Part shown: one piece after another, positions 16,326 through 26,995 of the stretch
How the letters are laid out: each line of letters starts with the position of its first letter
How positions within the stretch are numbered: position 1 is the stretch's first letter
Source: Nocardia tenerifensis NBRC 101015
Lineage (GTDB): Bacteria; Actinomycetota; Actinomycetes; Mycobacteriales; Mycobacteriaceae
Reading direction: 5' to 3'
Length of the DNA stretch: 64,000 nt
Assembly: GCF_000308715.1 (NCBI RefSeq)
Contig: NZ_BAGH01000300.1
Coordinates: forward strand, 1-64,000
Made by a program: the position numbers and the translations under genes
Notes under the pieces: generated by a model
Seen by the model: only the letters and a program-made list of their open reading frames with translations
What the model was told of the DNA's origin: nothing
Database searches by the model: none

Positions 16326-17360
16326 TCAGCGCCCACGCAGCAGCAGCGCGCTGTCGCCGAACTCGTGCCAGAGATACCCCGTGTCCAGCGCCGCCGAGTA
16401 GGCCTCGTGCACGGTCGCCTCACCCGCCACCGCCACCAGCAGGTCCAGGTGTGAGGCGCCGGGCGCGTGCCAGCCGGTGATGAGGCCGTCGACCGCGCGG
16501 GCGGGATGGTCGGCGCCGAGGACGAGTTCGGTCCAGCCGCTCGCGGCGTGGACGCGGCCCGCGGGGTCGGCCGCGCTCTCCAAGGCCCGGGTGACCGTGG
16601 TGCCGACGGCGATGACGCGTCCGCCCGCGGCCTTGGCGTCGTTCACGGCGCGGGCGGTCGAGTCCGGCACGACGAAGCGTTCGGGGCTCGGCGGCTCGCC
16701 CGCCTCCGGCGAGGACACCCCGGTGTGCAGGGTGATCGGCGCGAGGCCGACGCCGGCGGCGATCAGGTCGAGCACGAGGCGCTCGGTGAACGGCCTTGCC
16801 GCGCTGGGCATCTCCGCGCTGCCGGGAATGCGGCCGAAGACGGTCGAGTGGTAGGACGCGGACCAGCGTTGCGGCACATAGGAATAGGTGATCGGGTAGC
16901 CGTAGACCTCCAGCAGGCGGCGCGGATCGACGGTGAGGTCGGCGATCCACAGGCGGCGCCCACCGGGCAGCCAGGGTTCGCGAAGGGTGGCACGCGCGCC
17001 CTCCGGTAGGCGAATGGTCGTGCCCGCCGAGAGCTCGTCGGTGGGATAGGGCGTCCGCGTGGTGGTGCGGACCTCGACCACCCAACCGCCGTCGTCCAGC
17101 CACGTCGCGAAGTGCAGGGCGATCGGCCCGTCGGCCATCCGGCCGTCGACGGCGGCGGCCAGCGTCGCCGAATTGTTCACCACTACAAGGTCTCCCGGCC
17201 GCAGGTGCGCGGGAAGTTCGCGAAAACGCGCGTGCGTGAGACCATCTCCGGCGACGAGCAGGCGGACCTCGTCGCGGGCAAGCCCGCGCGCCTCCGGCGG
17301 AGCGACCGCATTGCGTTCGGGCGGCAGGACGAAAGAGCGCCGCGCCAGCGTGACCGTCAT
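16326..17360 (-). CDS. queA: S-adenosylmethionine:tRNA ribosyltransferase-isomerase (QueA family)
   Basis: 344 residues, the usual QueA length. QueA transfers and rearranges the ribosyl part of SAM onto 7-aminomethyl-7-deazaguanine in tRNA to give epoxyqueuosine. Family blocks are present: RPGDLVVVNNSATL, LHTGVSSPEAGEPPSPERF, VIAVGTTVTRALES and LITGWHAPGASHLDLLVAVAG. ATG 17360 overlaps the stop of the upstream SDR gene by four bases (ATGA), so both are made from one mRNA. No other queuosine gene (tgt, queG, queF, queC-E) is in the window. Actinobacterial QueA-like proteins may have a changed role; the enzyme name is by family only. Confidence 0.83.
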   Translation of the reverse strand: MTVTLARRSFVLPPERNAVAPPEARGLARDEVRLLVAGDGLTHARFRELPAHLRPGDLVVVNNSATLAAAVDGRMADGPIALHFATWLDDGGWVVEVRTTTRTPYPTDELSAGTTIRLPEGARATLREPWLPGGRRLWIADLTVDPRRLLEVYGYPITYSYVPQRWSASYHSTVFGRIPGSAEMPSAARPFTERLVLDLIAAGVGLAPITLHTGVSSPEAGEPPSPERFVVPDSTARAVNDAKAAGGRVIAVGTTVTRALESAADPAGRVHAASGWTELVLGADHPARAVDGLITGWHAPGASHLDLLVAVAGEATVHEAYSAALDTGYLWHEFGDSALLLRGR

Positions 17361-18052
17361 GCGACGCGCCCCGCCGCGAAATCGGTTGCGGCATACCGCG
17401 CGTTCTTCGGTCTCTCGTGCAGCAGGCGCAGCAGCGCGGGCACCACCGTGTCGGGCTCCGGCCGGTCGGAGATGTCGTCGCCGGGGAAGGCGGCCTGGTG
17501 CATCTCGGTCCGCATATCGCCGGGGTCGAACGCGTAGATGGACAGCTCGGGATGCTCCGCGGCGAGGATGGCAGTGAGCTGATCGAGCGCGGCCTTGGAC
17601 GAACCGTAGCCGCCCCATGCGGGGTACGGCTCGACTGCGGCGTCGGAGCTGATGTTCACGACGCTGCCGCCCGGCGTGAGCAGCGGCAAGGCGAGCTGTA
17701 GCACCGCGAGTGGGGCGAGAACGTTGGTGCGGTAGACCAATTCGAGTTCATCCAGCGGATATTCGGCGAGCCGGACGAGCGGGCTGGGGCCGAGCCTGCT
17801 GGCGTTGTTCACGATCAGCGCGAGTTCGCCTGCGTCGCTTATTGTTTCAGCCAACCGAGCACGGTGCGCCGGATCGGTCACATCGCCGGGAACCGCGACG
17901 AATGGGACGCCCAGCTCCTCGGACACCCGCGCGAGCCGCTCGGCGCGACGGCCGGTGCCGATGACTCGCCACCCGCGTTGGACGAGTGCGCGGGTGAGCG
18001 CCAGCCCGAACCCGGCGGACGCGCCGGTGATCAGTGCGGTGGGACGCGCCAT
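17357..18052 (-). CDS. Short-chain dehydrogenase/reductase
   Basis: A 231-residue classical SDR: TGASAGFG nucleotide motif (10-17), R38-type residue in GTGRRAERL favouring NADPH, NNAS in place of NNAG, catalytic Ser in NISSDA and Y-x-x-x-K in GGYGSSKAALDQ. It starts at ATG 18052 with AGGAGGT upstream and overlaps queA by four bases, forming a two-gene operon. The promoter carries a near-perfect dyad of the MerR-family type. The substrate is unknown; co-translation with queA is unusual. Confidence 0.9.
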   Translation of the reverse strand: MARPTALITGASAGFGLALTRALVQRGWRVIGTGRRAERLARVSEELGVPFVAVPGDVTDPAHRARLAETISDAGELALIVNNASRLGPSPLVRLAEYPLDELELVYRTNVLAPLAVLQLALPLLTPGGSVVNISSDAAVEPYPAWGGYGSSKAALDQLTAILAAEHPELSIYAFDPGDMRTEMHQAAFPGDDISDRPEPDTVVPALLRLLHERPKNARYAATDFAAGRVA

Positions 18053-18082
18053 GAGAACCTCCTGGTAGTTGCCTACCGCTCA

Positions 18083-18113
18083 ATCCTCATACCTGAAGTG
18101 AACTTCAGGTCAA
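18083..18113 (-). promoter_or_regulatory. MerR-type promoter/operator of SDR-queA
   Basis: ACCTGAAGT (18091-18099), spacer GA, ACTTCAGGT (18102-18110): perfect 9-bp arms. On the minus strand TTGACC (18113-18108) is a -35 box at the edge of the dyad. The -10 is either TATGAG (16-base spacer) or GAGGAT (19-base spacer, as in MerR/SoxR promoters). A dyad lying between -35 and -10 is the hallmark of MerR-family activators. No merR-type gene is in the window. Confidence 0.6.
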
Positions 18114-18148
18114 GCACCGTTCGCCGACAGCGGATTCCACCGGCGCGC

Positions 18149-20290
<2,142 letters not shown>

Positions 20291-20352
20291 TCATTCCCGC
20301 ACGTCGCCGCAGGTCGACGCCTTATCCGAGTACGCTGCCGCGATCGGGCACC

Positions 20353-20943
20353 CTATTCGGCGCGCCGCACGAAATCAGGCCGCATCATCAAATCGGCCAC
20401 CGCGGCACCCAATTCACGCCGCGCCCACGCCGCTAACCGGTCTCGTATTTCAGTAGTACTCGCAGCCGGACTGCCGCCGAGCCACCTCCGTCTGGCCATG
20501 GACAACAACGCGGCCCCGGCCGTCGCCACGTCCGAGTCGACCGCGAAAGCGACGAAGGCCGCCACGGTCTGAGCTTCGATCAGATCCGGACACCGCTCTA
20601 GCTCACGAATGAGAGGGTGATCATCGGTGACCAGCACCTCCGCGTGCGCGTATACCGCAGCGGCGACGACGTGCCGGTCTTTCCGATTGACCAGCTTCGG
20701 AACGTCTGCTTCGAACCCTTTGGGCCACTCGACCTGAGCGTCCGGAAACGCCTTCGTCATGGCACCGAACAGCGCGGAGCGGCCGGTGTCGCTCATGGAG
20801 TCCGGCAGATGACGGCCGACTTCGGCCAAAACCTCCGCACTCCAGCGAACCTCGTAGAGTTCCGCCTCCGCCAGTGATAGGAGGACATCGCGGTGGCGGG
20901 CTCCGACGAGGACGTTCGCGTCGAGAAAGGCTCGAAACGGCAC
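20353..20943 (-). CDS. PIN-domain protein (putative toxin nuclease)
   Basis: 196 residues. PIN-domain acidic residues are visible: D8 in AFLDANVLV, a glutamate in SAEVLAEVGRHL, D93 in NRKDRHVVAAA and D-D-H in LVTDDHPLI, consistent with a metal-dependent ribonuclease. It is longer than the usual VapC toxin (about 130) owing to a C-terminal helical extension (LSMARRRWLGGSPAASTTEIRDRL...). It lies 13 bases downstream of a helix-turn-helix gene, the order and spacing expected for a toxin-antitoxin pair. Ribonuclease activity and toxicity are inferred. Confidence 0.83.
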   Translation of the reverse strand: MPFRAFLDANVLVGARHRDVLLSLAEAELYEVRWSAEVLAEVGRHLPDSMSDTGRSALFGAMTKAFPDAQVEWPKGFEADVPKLVNRKDRHVVAAAVYAHAEVLVTDDHPLIRELERCPDLIEAQTVAAFVAFAVDSDVATAGAALLSMARRRWLGGSPAASTTEIRDRLAAWARRELGAAVADLMMRPDFVRRAE

Positions 20944-20956
20944 CGGCCGACTCTAC

Positions 20957-21400
20957 TCAGAACTGGTCGTCGTACAGCTCCGATTGCCGGGAAATGTTCG
21001 CGACCTCGTCGAGTGCCGCGCGCTGTTCTCGCTTGCGCTGATCTCGGTAGTCGAGGAGAGCCCGCAGCGGTATCCGGCGGTGCGTGCCGCGGTACTCGGC
21101 CGGCAGGGTTCCATCATCGACCAAACGGCACACATACGTCCGCGACAGACCGAGCAGTTCGGCGGCGGCGGAGGTCGTGACCAGCTCGTCGACCGTTCCG
21201 ATGGCAACGCCCCGGCCGGCGCTGAGGTGATCGAGGATCGCGAGGAACGCGTCGCGCACACGCGCCGGAACCTCCATCGGCACACCGTCGATGACGACGG
21301 TCGATTCAGCCGCACCACGGGTACGCACGGATGCCAGGGCCTCCCGTAAGCCGTCGCGAACCGCACGAGAAAGATCCGGTTCCAGGTGAGACACCGTCAT
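20957..21400 (-). CDS. MerR/excisionase-type HTH protein (putative antitoxin)
   Basis: 147 residues from ATG 21400, preceded by a strong GGGAGGAGG site; the frame extends further upstream without need. The central helix-turn-helix of the excisionase type (VTTSAAAELLGLSRTYVCRLVDDGTLPAEYRGTHRRIPL) binds DNA; the N-terminal part is a helical region and the C-terminus is charged (LLDYRDQRKREQRAALDEVA). With the PIN gene 13 bases behind it, it probably neutralises the toxin and autorepresses the operon. This HTH plus long-PIN arrangement is not a standard VapBC pair. Confidence 0.8.
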   Translation of the reverse strand: MTVSHLEPDLSRAVRDGLREALASVRTRGAAESTVVIDGVPMEVPARVRDAFLAILDHLSAGRGVAIGTVDELVTTSAAAELLGLSRTYVCRLVDDGTLPAEYRGTHRRIPLRALLDYRDQRKREQRAALDEVANISRQSELYDDQF

Positions 21401-21554
21401 CACATACCTCCTCCCGGCCGAGTTGCCACCCGCCAACAATGCACCCTAAACGACATAAACGCAACTACCCGATCGGCGCGACAGCCGTAGCCTCGAGGAT
21501 TCACACTGGATGACGCGTCAGCTCGGCGGGGGTGCGCCGAACAGGGGCGGCTGG

Positions 21555-22658
21555 TCAGGCTGGTTCGAAGGTGAGGGAGTCGGGGTCTTCGGCGTAGGCG
21601 CGGGCTACCTCGGTGGTGAGGGTGAGGGCTTTGCGGGACCAGGCGAGGGGGGTGGGGGCCAGGCCGCAGGCGGGGGTGACGAGGATTCGGGTGGCGAGGG
21701 TGGGGCGGGAGAAGCCGAGGCGGTCGATGAGGCGGACGCCGGGTTCGGCGATGTCGCGCCAGGTGGGTGGGGTGGCGGGGGCGGTGGTCGGAGTCAGGCC
21801 GAGGGCAAGCTGTTTGCCGGAGTCGAGGAGTTCGCCGATGCTGTCGAGGTCGCGGGTGCCGATGGTGGCGACGTCGAAACCGATTGCGGCGGCGGCGCTT
21901 CCGCGCAGGAAGGCGAGGGCGGGCGGCTCGGCGCAGCTGTGCACCAGCACGGGTGCGGACTGGCTCGCGATCATCGCGTCGAGGATGGCCAGCGCCTCGG
22001 GTTCGGGGATCGCGGGGACGCTGTCGAGCAGGCTGACGCCGCGCAGCGAACCGTCGAGTACCGCGGTGAGCGACGGTTCGTCCAGTTGCAGAACGATATC
22101 CGCGCCGAGCCGCCGGCGAACCTCGGCGACATGGTTCGCCACCCCCTCGGCGAGGGACTCCGAAAGATCGCGCAGCGCACCGGGATCGGTGATCGCGAGG
22201 TGACCGCTCGGCAGCTCGACCTGCGCCGCGAGCGTCAGCGGCCCGGCCGCCTGCACCTTGATCGGCCGCCCGCTGCCCGCCGAACCGGTTGTCTCCCAAG
22301 CCTCTTCGAGCGCATCGAGGTCCCCGCGCAGCAGGTCGCGAGCGCGCCGGGACACCGCGCCCGGCCGAGGGGCGAGCCGATACCCGCGGGTGGTGGTGTC
22401 GAACCGCATGTCGACCAGCAGAGCCGACATGCGGCCGATCATGTCCGCGCCCACTCCGCGCCCCGGAAGCTCCACCAGATGCGGCAGGTCGGGCAGTTCA
22501 CCGAGGATGGTGGTCGCGGCCTCGCGCGCGTCGGTGCCCGGCCACGATCCGACGCCGGTCGCGATGCCGCCGCGCAAAGGGCTCGGCGCATCGGTGACGG
22601 GCTGATCCTCGGCGTCGCTCACTGGGTCGATTTCCGTGCCTCTCGCGTTGTGGTGCAC
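21555..22658 (-). CDS. MetE C-terminal-like protein (core methionine synthase family)
   Basis: 367 residues from GTG 22658 (GTG 22622 is an alternative, removing 12 residues). It corresponds to the catalytic half of cobalamin-independent methionine synthase, without the N-terminal half, and matches Rv3015c in place and length. Zinc-site residues are recognisable: H240-S-C242 in VLVHSCAEP and the later cysteine in VTPACGLAP. QLDEPS (191-196) is also conserved. The physiological methyl donor and acceptor are unknown, since short actinobacterial members have not been shown to make methionine. It belongs to a run of minus-strand genes with mnmA and iscS. Confidence 0.85.
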   Translation of the reverse strand: MHHNARGTEIDPVSDAEDQPVTDAPSPLRGGIATGVGSWPGTDAREAATTILGELPDLPHLVELPGRGVGADMIGRMSALLVDMRFDTTTRGYRLAPRPGAVSRRARDLLRGDLDALEEAWETTGSAGSGRPIKVQAAGPLTLAAQVELPSGHLAITDPGALRDLSESLAEGVANHVAEVRRRLGADIVLQLDEPSLTAVLDGSLRGVSLLDSVPAIPEPEALAILDAMIASQSAPVLVHSCAEPPALAFLRGSAAAAIGFDVATIGTRDLDSIGELLDSGKQLALGLTPTTAPATPPTWRDIAEPGVRLIDRLGFSRPTLATRILVTPACGLAPTPLAWSRKALTLTTEVARAYAEDPDSLTFEPA

Positions 22659-22792
22659 CGTTGTCCGCTTCCATCGATCGTAGTGCGCGCACCCGAGCCG
22701 ACTCGGGACCCGATCAGTCTGCGCGCCAAGCTGATTCGCCGATCACCCGCGAATCGTCGTCGCAGGACACGGCATCGCGGCGCGAGGCGGTT

Positions 22793-23917
22793 TCATCGTG
22801 TTGCGGCGGCCTCGGTTTGGCTGCCGATCGGCGCGCTGCCGGCACCGCCGGTCGCCGAGATCGTACCGCTGCCGATCACCATGTCCCCCAGCTCATCCGG
22901 CCGATACAGCACCACCGCCTGACCGCGCGCGACACCGGTCAGCGGCTCACGCAACCGCACGGACAGCCCGTCCCCGACCGCCTCCGCGATCGCGGGCGCC
23001 GTCCCGCCGTGCGCGCGCACCTGCGCGACGCACTCGATCGGCCCGTCCGGCGCGACGCCGGAGGTCCAGATCGCGCGCTCGGCCCCGATGGTCCACACGT
23101 GCAGGTCCTCGACCGAGCCGACCCGCACGGTGCCCGAGTCCGGATCGATGCCGGTCACGTAGCGCGGCTTGCCGTCGGCGGCCGGCCCGGGCAGCCCGAG
23201 CCCCTTGCGCTGGCCGATGGTGAACCCGTGCACGCCTTCGTGTTCGGCGAGCTTCGTGCCGTCGGCGTCGACCACGGCGCCGGGCCGGATGCCGATCTTC
23301 GCGCCGAGGAACGCCTGAGTGTCGCCGGAGGGAATGAAGCAGATGTCGTGGCTGTCCGGCTTGTTCGCGACGGCCAGCCCGCGCTCGGCGGCCTCCTCGC
23401 GGATCCGCGGCTTCGGGGTGTCGCCGACGGGGAACATGGCGCGGGCGAGCTGCTGCGCGTTCAGCACCGCGAGCACGTAGGACTGGTCCTTGTCGGCGTC
23501 GACGGCCCGGCGCAGCACGCCGTCCTCGAGCCGCGCGTAGTGACCGGTGACCACGGCGTCGAAGCCGAGCGCGAGGGCGCGGTCGGCCAGCGCGGAGAAC
23601 TTGATCTTCTCGTTGCAGCGCAGGCACGGGTTCGGCGTCTCGCCTGCCGCGTAGGCGGCGACGAAATCGTCGATCACGTCCTCCTTGAAGCGATCGGCGA
23701 AATCCCAGACGTAGAACGGGATTCCGAGCACGTCGGCGGCCCGCCTGGCATCGCCCGCGTCCTCTTTCGAGCAGCAGCCACGCGACCCGGTGCGCAGCGT
23801 GCCCGGCGACGCGGACAGCGCCAGGTGCACGCCGACCACCTCATGACCGGCGTCGACCGCGCGCGCCGCCGCCACCGCCGAGTCGACACCACCACTCATC
23901 GCGGCGAGTACCCGCAT
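22793..23917 (-). CDS. mnmA: tRNA-specific 2-thiouridylase
   Basis: 374 residues from ATG 23917. MnmA puts sulfur on U34 of tRNAs for Lys, Glu and Gln. It shows the PP-loop ATP motif SGGVDS (near residue 9), the catalytic cysteine pair in [12 protein letters not shown] and [17 protein letters not shown], and the conserved TGHYARLE. Its start overlaps the stop of iscS by one base (TGATG), so sulfur donor and acceptor are translated together, as in mycobacteria (Rv3025c-Rv3024c). Confidence 0.97.
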   Translation of the reverse strand: MRVLAAMSGGVDSAVAAARAVDAGHEVVGVHLALSASPGTLRTGSRGCCSKEDAGDARRAADVLGIPFYVWDFADRFKEDVIDDFVAAYAAGETPNPCLRCNEKIKFSALADRALALGFDAVVTGHYARLEDGVLRRAVDADKDQSYVLAVLNAQQLARAMFPVGDTPKPRIREEAAERGLAVANKPDSHDICFIPSGDTQAFLGAKIGIRPGAVVDADGTKLAEHEGVHGFTIGQRKGLGLPGPAADGKPRYVTGIDPDSGTVRVGSVEDLHVWTIGAERAIWTSGVAPDGPIECVAQVRAHGGTAPAIAEAVGDGLSVRLREPLTGVARGQAVVLYRPDELGDMVIGSGTISATGGAGSAPIGSQTEAAATR

Positions 23918-25146
23918 CAGACACCTCCCTTCGCACCGGCCAGACCCGCGGCCCTGGCCCGTTCCACAACCTGGGGCAGCACCTCGAGCAACGCGTCCAC
24001 ATCGGCGCGAGTCGAGGTGTGCCCCAACGAAAAACGCAGCGACCCCCTGGCCTGCCACGGTTCGACGCCCATCGCGATCAACACGTGACTCGGCGACGCG
24101 ACGCCCGCGGTACACGCCGAGCCGGTCGAACACTCGATCCCGGCCGCGTCGAGCAGCATAAGCAGCGAATCCCCTTCGCAGCCCGGGAAAGTGAAGTGCA
24201 CGTTGCCGGGCAGCCGCCGCTCACCGGGCGGGCCGTTCAGCACCGCGTCGGGTTCGACGGCGCGCACGCCGTCGATCAGCGCGTCCCGCAGTTCAGTTAA
24301 TTCCGCTGTGCGCGTAGATAGTTCGATCGCCGCCTGGTGCAGCGCGGTGGCGAGGCCGACCGCGGCCGCGGTATCCGAGGTGCCCGAACGCAGGTCGCGC
24401 TCGTGCCCGCCGCCGTGCAGCAGCGGCACGCAGGGCACCTGCCTGCCGAGCAGCAGCAGGCCGATGCCGTGCGGCCCGCCGACCTTGTGCCCGGCGAAGC
24501 TGGCCGCGGACAACCCGCTCGCGGCGAAGTCGATCGGCAGCTGGGCCGCGGCCTGCACCGCGTCGCTGTGCATCGGCACGTCGAATTCCTGTGCCACCGT
24601 GGCCAATTCGCCGATCGGCTGAACGGTGCCGACCTCGTTGTTGGCCCACATGATGGTCACCAGCGCGACGTCGTCGGGGTCGGCCGCCAGCGCGGCGCGC
24701 AGCGTGCGCGGCGAGACGACGCCCTCGGCGTCCACCGGCAGCCAGGTCACCCTGGCGCCCTCGTGCCGCTCCAGCCACTCGACCGCGTCGATCACCGCGT
24801 GATGCTCGACCGAGCTGACGATGATCCTGGTCCGGCGCGGGTCGGCAGCCCTGCGCGCCCAGAAGATGCCCTTCACCGCCAAATTGTCGCTCTCGGTCCC
24901 GCCGGAGGTGAAGATGACCTCCGAGGGCCGGGCGCCCAGATCGGCGGCGATCGACTCGCGCGCCTCCTCCAGCGTCCGCCGGGCCGCGCGGCCGGAACCG
25001 TGCAGCGACGACGCGTTGCCCGCCATGGCGAGCGCAGCCGTCATCGCCTCGATGGCGGCGGGCAACATCGGTGTGGTGGCCGCATGATCGAGGTAGACCG
25101 TATGGGCGGCCCCACCGTGGACCGGACCCGAGAAACCCGCCTTCAT
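23917..25146 (-). CDS. iscS: Cysteine desulfurase
   Basis: 409 residues from ATG 25146; a TTG two codons upstream is less likely. This PLP enzyme removes sulfur from cysteine and passes it on as a persulfide. Landmarks: N-terminal [21 protein letters not shown] for the cofactor, the PLP lysine in [14 protein letters not shown], and the active cysteine loop STGSACTAG near the C-terminus. The tail is shorter than in E. coli IscS. It directly precedes mnmA, so thiolation of tRNA is the clearest use of its sulfur. No Isc/Suf scaffold gene is nearby. Confidence 0.95.
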   Translation of the reverse strand: MKAGFSGPVHGGAAHTVYLDHAATTPMLPAAIEAMTAALAMAGNASSLHGSGRAARRTLEEARESIAADLGARPSEVIFTSGGTESDNLAVKGIFWARRAADPRRTRIIVSSVEHHAVIDAVEWLERHEGARVTWLPVDAEGVVSPRTLRAALAADPDDVALVTIMWANNEVGTVQPIGELATVAQEFDVPMHSDAVQAAAQLPIDFAASGLSAASFAGHKVGGPHGIGLLLLGRQVPCVPLLHGGGHERDLRSGTSDTAAAVGLATALHQAAIELSTRTAELTELRDALIDGVRAVEPDAVLNGPPGERRLPGNVHFTFPGCEGDSLLMLLDAAGIECSTGSACTAGVASPSHVLIAMGVEPWQARGSLRFSLGHTSTRADVDALLEVLPQVVERARAAGLAGAKGGV

Positions 25147-25464
25147 GACCAATCAAGCCTATCCCAGCGTTGACCTGCGCATCTTGGGGGTGCCCCCTCG
25201 CTGCCTACGTTTCACCTTCGATGCGCAACCCCTTTGTCGCCTTCCGATATTCCCGCCTGTCCGCGCGTTCGAGCGATCGACCAGCGTGTCCCGTGTCGCG
25301 CGCACAACCTCTTTCGCGGCGTCGACTCGCTGACGCACACCCCCGCGAGTGAGACCTGCGTCTCTTCTCGACCGACCGCAGGGTCGCGATGTCACAGCCG
25401 ACCAGGCCGCGTCGTCTACCCAGCAACCACGCAGGAACGCTGCGGAGAGAACAAAGGGAAACCA
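25147..25464. other. 318-bp divergent intergenic region (iscS / DoxX)
   Basis: No gene is supported here. Reading frames exist on both strands but have the Arg/Ser-rich composition of non-coding high-GC DNA and no ribosome sites. The sequence between 25165 and 25440 has no clear palindrome. AAGGGAA at 25454-25460 is the ribosome site of the DoxX-like gene. Confidence 0.5.
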
Positions 25465-25812
25465 ATGAACGTCGCTTACTACATCGTCGGTGTGCTCGCA
25501 GCCCTGTGGATCGGGTTCTCGGGCTACTCGCTGGCCACCAAGAAGCAGTTCGTCGTGGAGCCGCTCGAGCAGTACGGCGTGCCGCGCTCGCGGTGGAACT
25601 GGCTGGCACTGGCCAAGGCGGCCGGCGCGCTCGGCCTGATCGTCGGCTTCTTCCTCCCCGCCATCGGAGTCGCCGCCGCGATCTGCTTGATCGCCTACTT
25701 CCTCGGCGCCTCGGCGACCGCGATCCGGGCCCGCTCATACCAGACCGCCGTCTTCCCGGTCCTGTACCTCGTCCCCGCCGCCGCGACCCTGATCCTGCAA
25801 CTCGCTCGGTGA
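25465..25812 (+). CDS. DoxX-like small membrane protein
   Basis: 115 residues with four hydrophobic helices (YYIVGVLAALWIGFSGYSL, WLALAKAAGALGLIVGFFL, IGVAAAICLIAYFLGASATAI, YQTAVFPVLYLVPAAATLIL). The topology and motifs (SGYSLATKKQFV, LAKAAGALGLIVGFF, ARSY near the last loop) match the DoxX/DUF4870-like small membrane family common in actinobacteria. The function of such proteins is poorly known; some act with oxidoreductases in redox stress. ATG 25465 has AAGGGAA five bases upstream. Monocistronic, ended by a strong hairpin. Confidence 0.8.
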   Translation: MNVAYYIVGVLAALWIGFSGYSLATKKQFVVEPLEQYGVPRSRWNWLALAKAAGALGLIVGFFLPAIGVAAAICLIAYFLGASATAIRARSYQTAVFPVLYLVPAAATLILQLAR

Positions 25813-25829
25813 CGCGAGAACCACCAGCA

Positions 25830-25862
25830 CAACAGCCGCAGGCCAATGGCCCGCGGCTGTTG
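25830..25862 (+). terminator. Hairpin terminator after DoxX gene
   Basis: CAACAGCCGC (25830-25839) pairs with GCGGCTGTTG (25853-25862); inside, GGCC-AAT-GGCC continues the stem. There is no T tract. It lies between convergent genes, so it may serve both. Confidence 0.6.
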
Positions 25863-25966
25863 GCCGTCGGCCGAACTGTTCTCGGCACTCGCCGACGTCG
25901 TCCGCCATCTCGAGATCCCGCACCGTCGGCAGGAACCACGCAAGGCGACGGCGAATCGACGTCTCG

Positions 25967-26995
25967 CTATTCGGCTGTGGCGTCCGCCCGCCGCTCCCGC
26001 CGCAGCATGGGCCGCCGACGATTCGGCCTGCGGATCTCCGGCGCGTCGGCGGCGATCGACGGGTCCTGCACGCGGGTGTTCCCCGCCGCGATCCACCCGG
26101 CAGCCACGCCGTGCCGCGACAGTTCGGCCCCGCGGATCGCGGCCTCGCAGCGACGGGCCAGATCGCGGCGATCGGCGCCCGGCTGCTGCACCGGCTCGAG
26201 CACGACCTCGGCGACCATGCCGCGCGAGCGCAGGACCCGGCGGGCGGATGAGGCGAAGCTGTCATCCCCGACGAAACCCGGTACCGTGCACTGGTTTCCG
26301 TGCCGATCCAGGTAGCGCAGCCGCACCGGCTGCACCGGGGTCGCGGTGTCGATCGCGGCCTGGAACAGCGCGGGCCGCATGCGGCCGTACGCCCGGCCGC
26401 ACCAGGTGGTCCCCTCGGGGAACACCGCGATCCGGTCGCCCGCCGCGAGCCGGGCGCCGACCTGGGCCACCACGCCGGGCAGCGCGCGCAGCCGCTCCCG
26501 CTCGATCGGGATGACCCGCATCAGCGTCGCCAGCTTGCCGAGCACCGGCCAGTCGACCATGTCCGCGCGCGCGACGAAGCCGAGCGGCTGCACCGCGGCG
26601 AGCGCGACGATATCGGTCCAGCCGATGTGCCCGACGACGACCATGACGCCCGTGCCCGATGGCCCGTAAACGCAACGCGCGGTGCCGCCCTCATCGACAG
26701 CACCGCGCGCGTTCGGGTCGATCCGGCGATCGACGGTCCGCAATTCCATTCCGAGACAACGCAATAGCGTCCGCGCGTACCCCCGCTGAACGGTCTCGCG
26801 CTTGCCTTGCGGCGTAACCACATTCACCACCGGGAAGCTGATCAGCAACCCGGCGACGCCGAGCAGCCTGCCGATGGCCCGGCCTGCACCGATCTCATCG
26901 ACCGTCTCTATGCAGCCGGGCCCGCAGGGGCTCGACGGCATCCACGCGTGTGCGGTGGCCTGTGCGGACGGCGCGTCGAAGACCACGATCCTCAC
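25967..26995 (-). CDS. 1-acyl-glycerol-phosphate acyltransferase family (PlsC/OlsA-like)
   Basis: 342 residues. The PlsC acyltransferase signature is complete: H-x4-D (GHIGWTDIV), the downstream RADMVDWPVLG block, and FPEGTTWCG. A hydrophobic segment near residues 43-60 anchors it to the membrane. The basic, Arg-rich C-terminus (RRPNRRRPMLRRERRAD) could touch phospholipid head groups. It is the Rv3026c equivalent. It starts at ATG 26995, overlapping the stop of the upstream GNAT-like gene by four bases; an O-acyltransferase coupled to an OlsB-like N-acyltransferase suggests ornithine-type aminolipid synthesis, which is inferred. Confidence 0.88.
   Translation of the reverse strand: MRIVVFDAPSAQATAHAWMPSSPCGPGCIETVDEIGAGRAIGRLLGVAGLLISFPVVNVVTPQGKRETVQRGYARTLLRCLGMELRTVDRRIDPNARGAVDEGGTARCVYGPSGTGVMVVVGHIGWTDIVALAAVQPLGFVARADMVDWPVLGKLATLMRVIPIERERLRALPGVVAQVGARLAAGDRIAVFPEGTTWCGRAYGRMRPALFQAAIDTATPVQPVRLRYLDRHGNQCTVPGFVGDDSFASSARRVLRSRGMVAEVVLEPVQQPGADRRDLARRCEAAIRGAELSRHGVAAGWIAAGNTRVQDPSIAADAPEIRRPNRRRPMLRRERRADATAE

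Noticed and set aside
25159..25395. A 78-codon minus-strand frame between iscS and the DoxX gene
   Set aside because: Arg-rich without ribosome site or conserved motif; a short helix-like stretch (DAAKEVVRATRDTLVDRS) is not enough.
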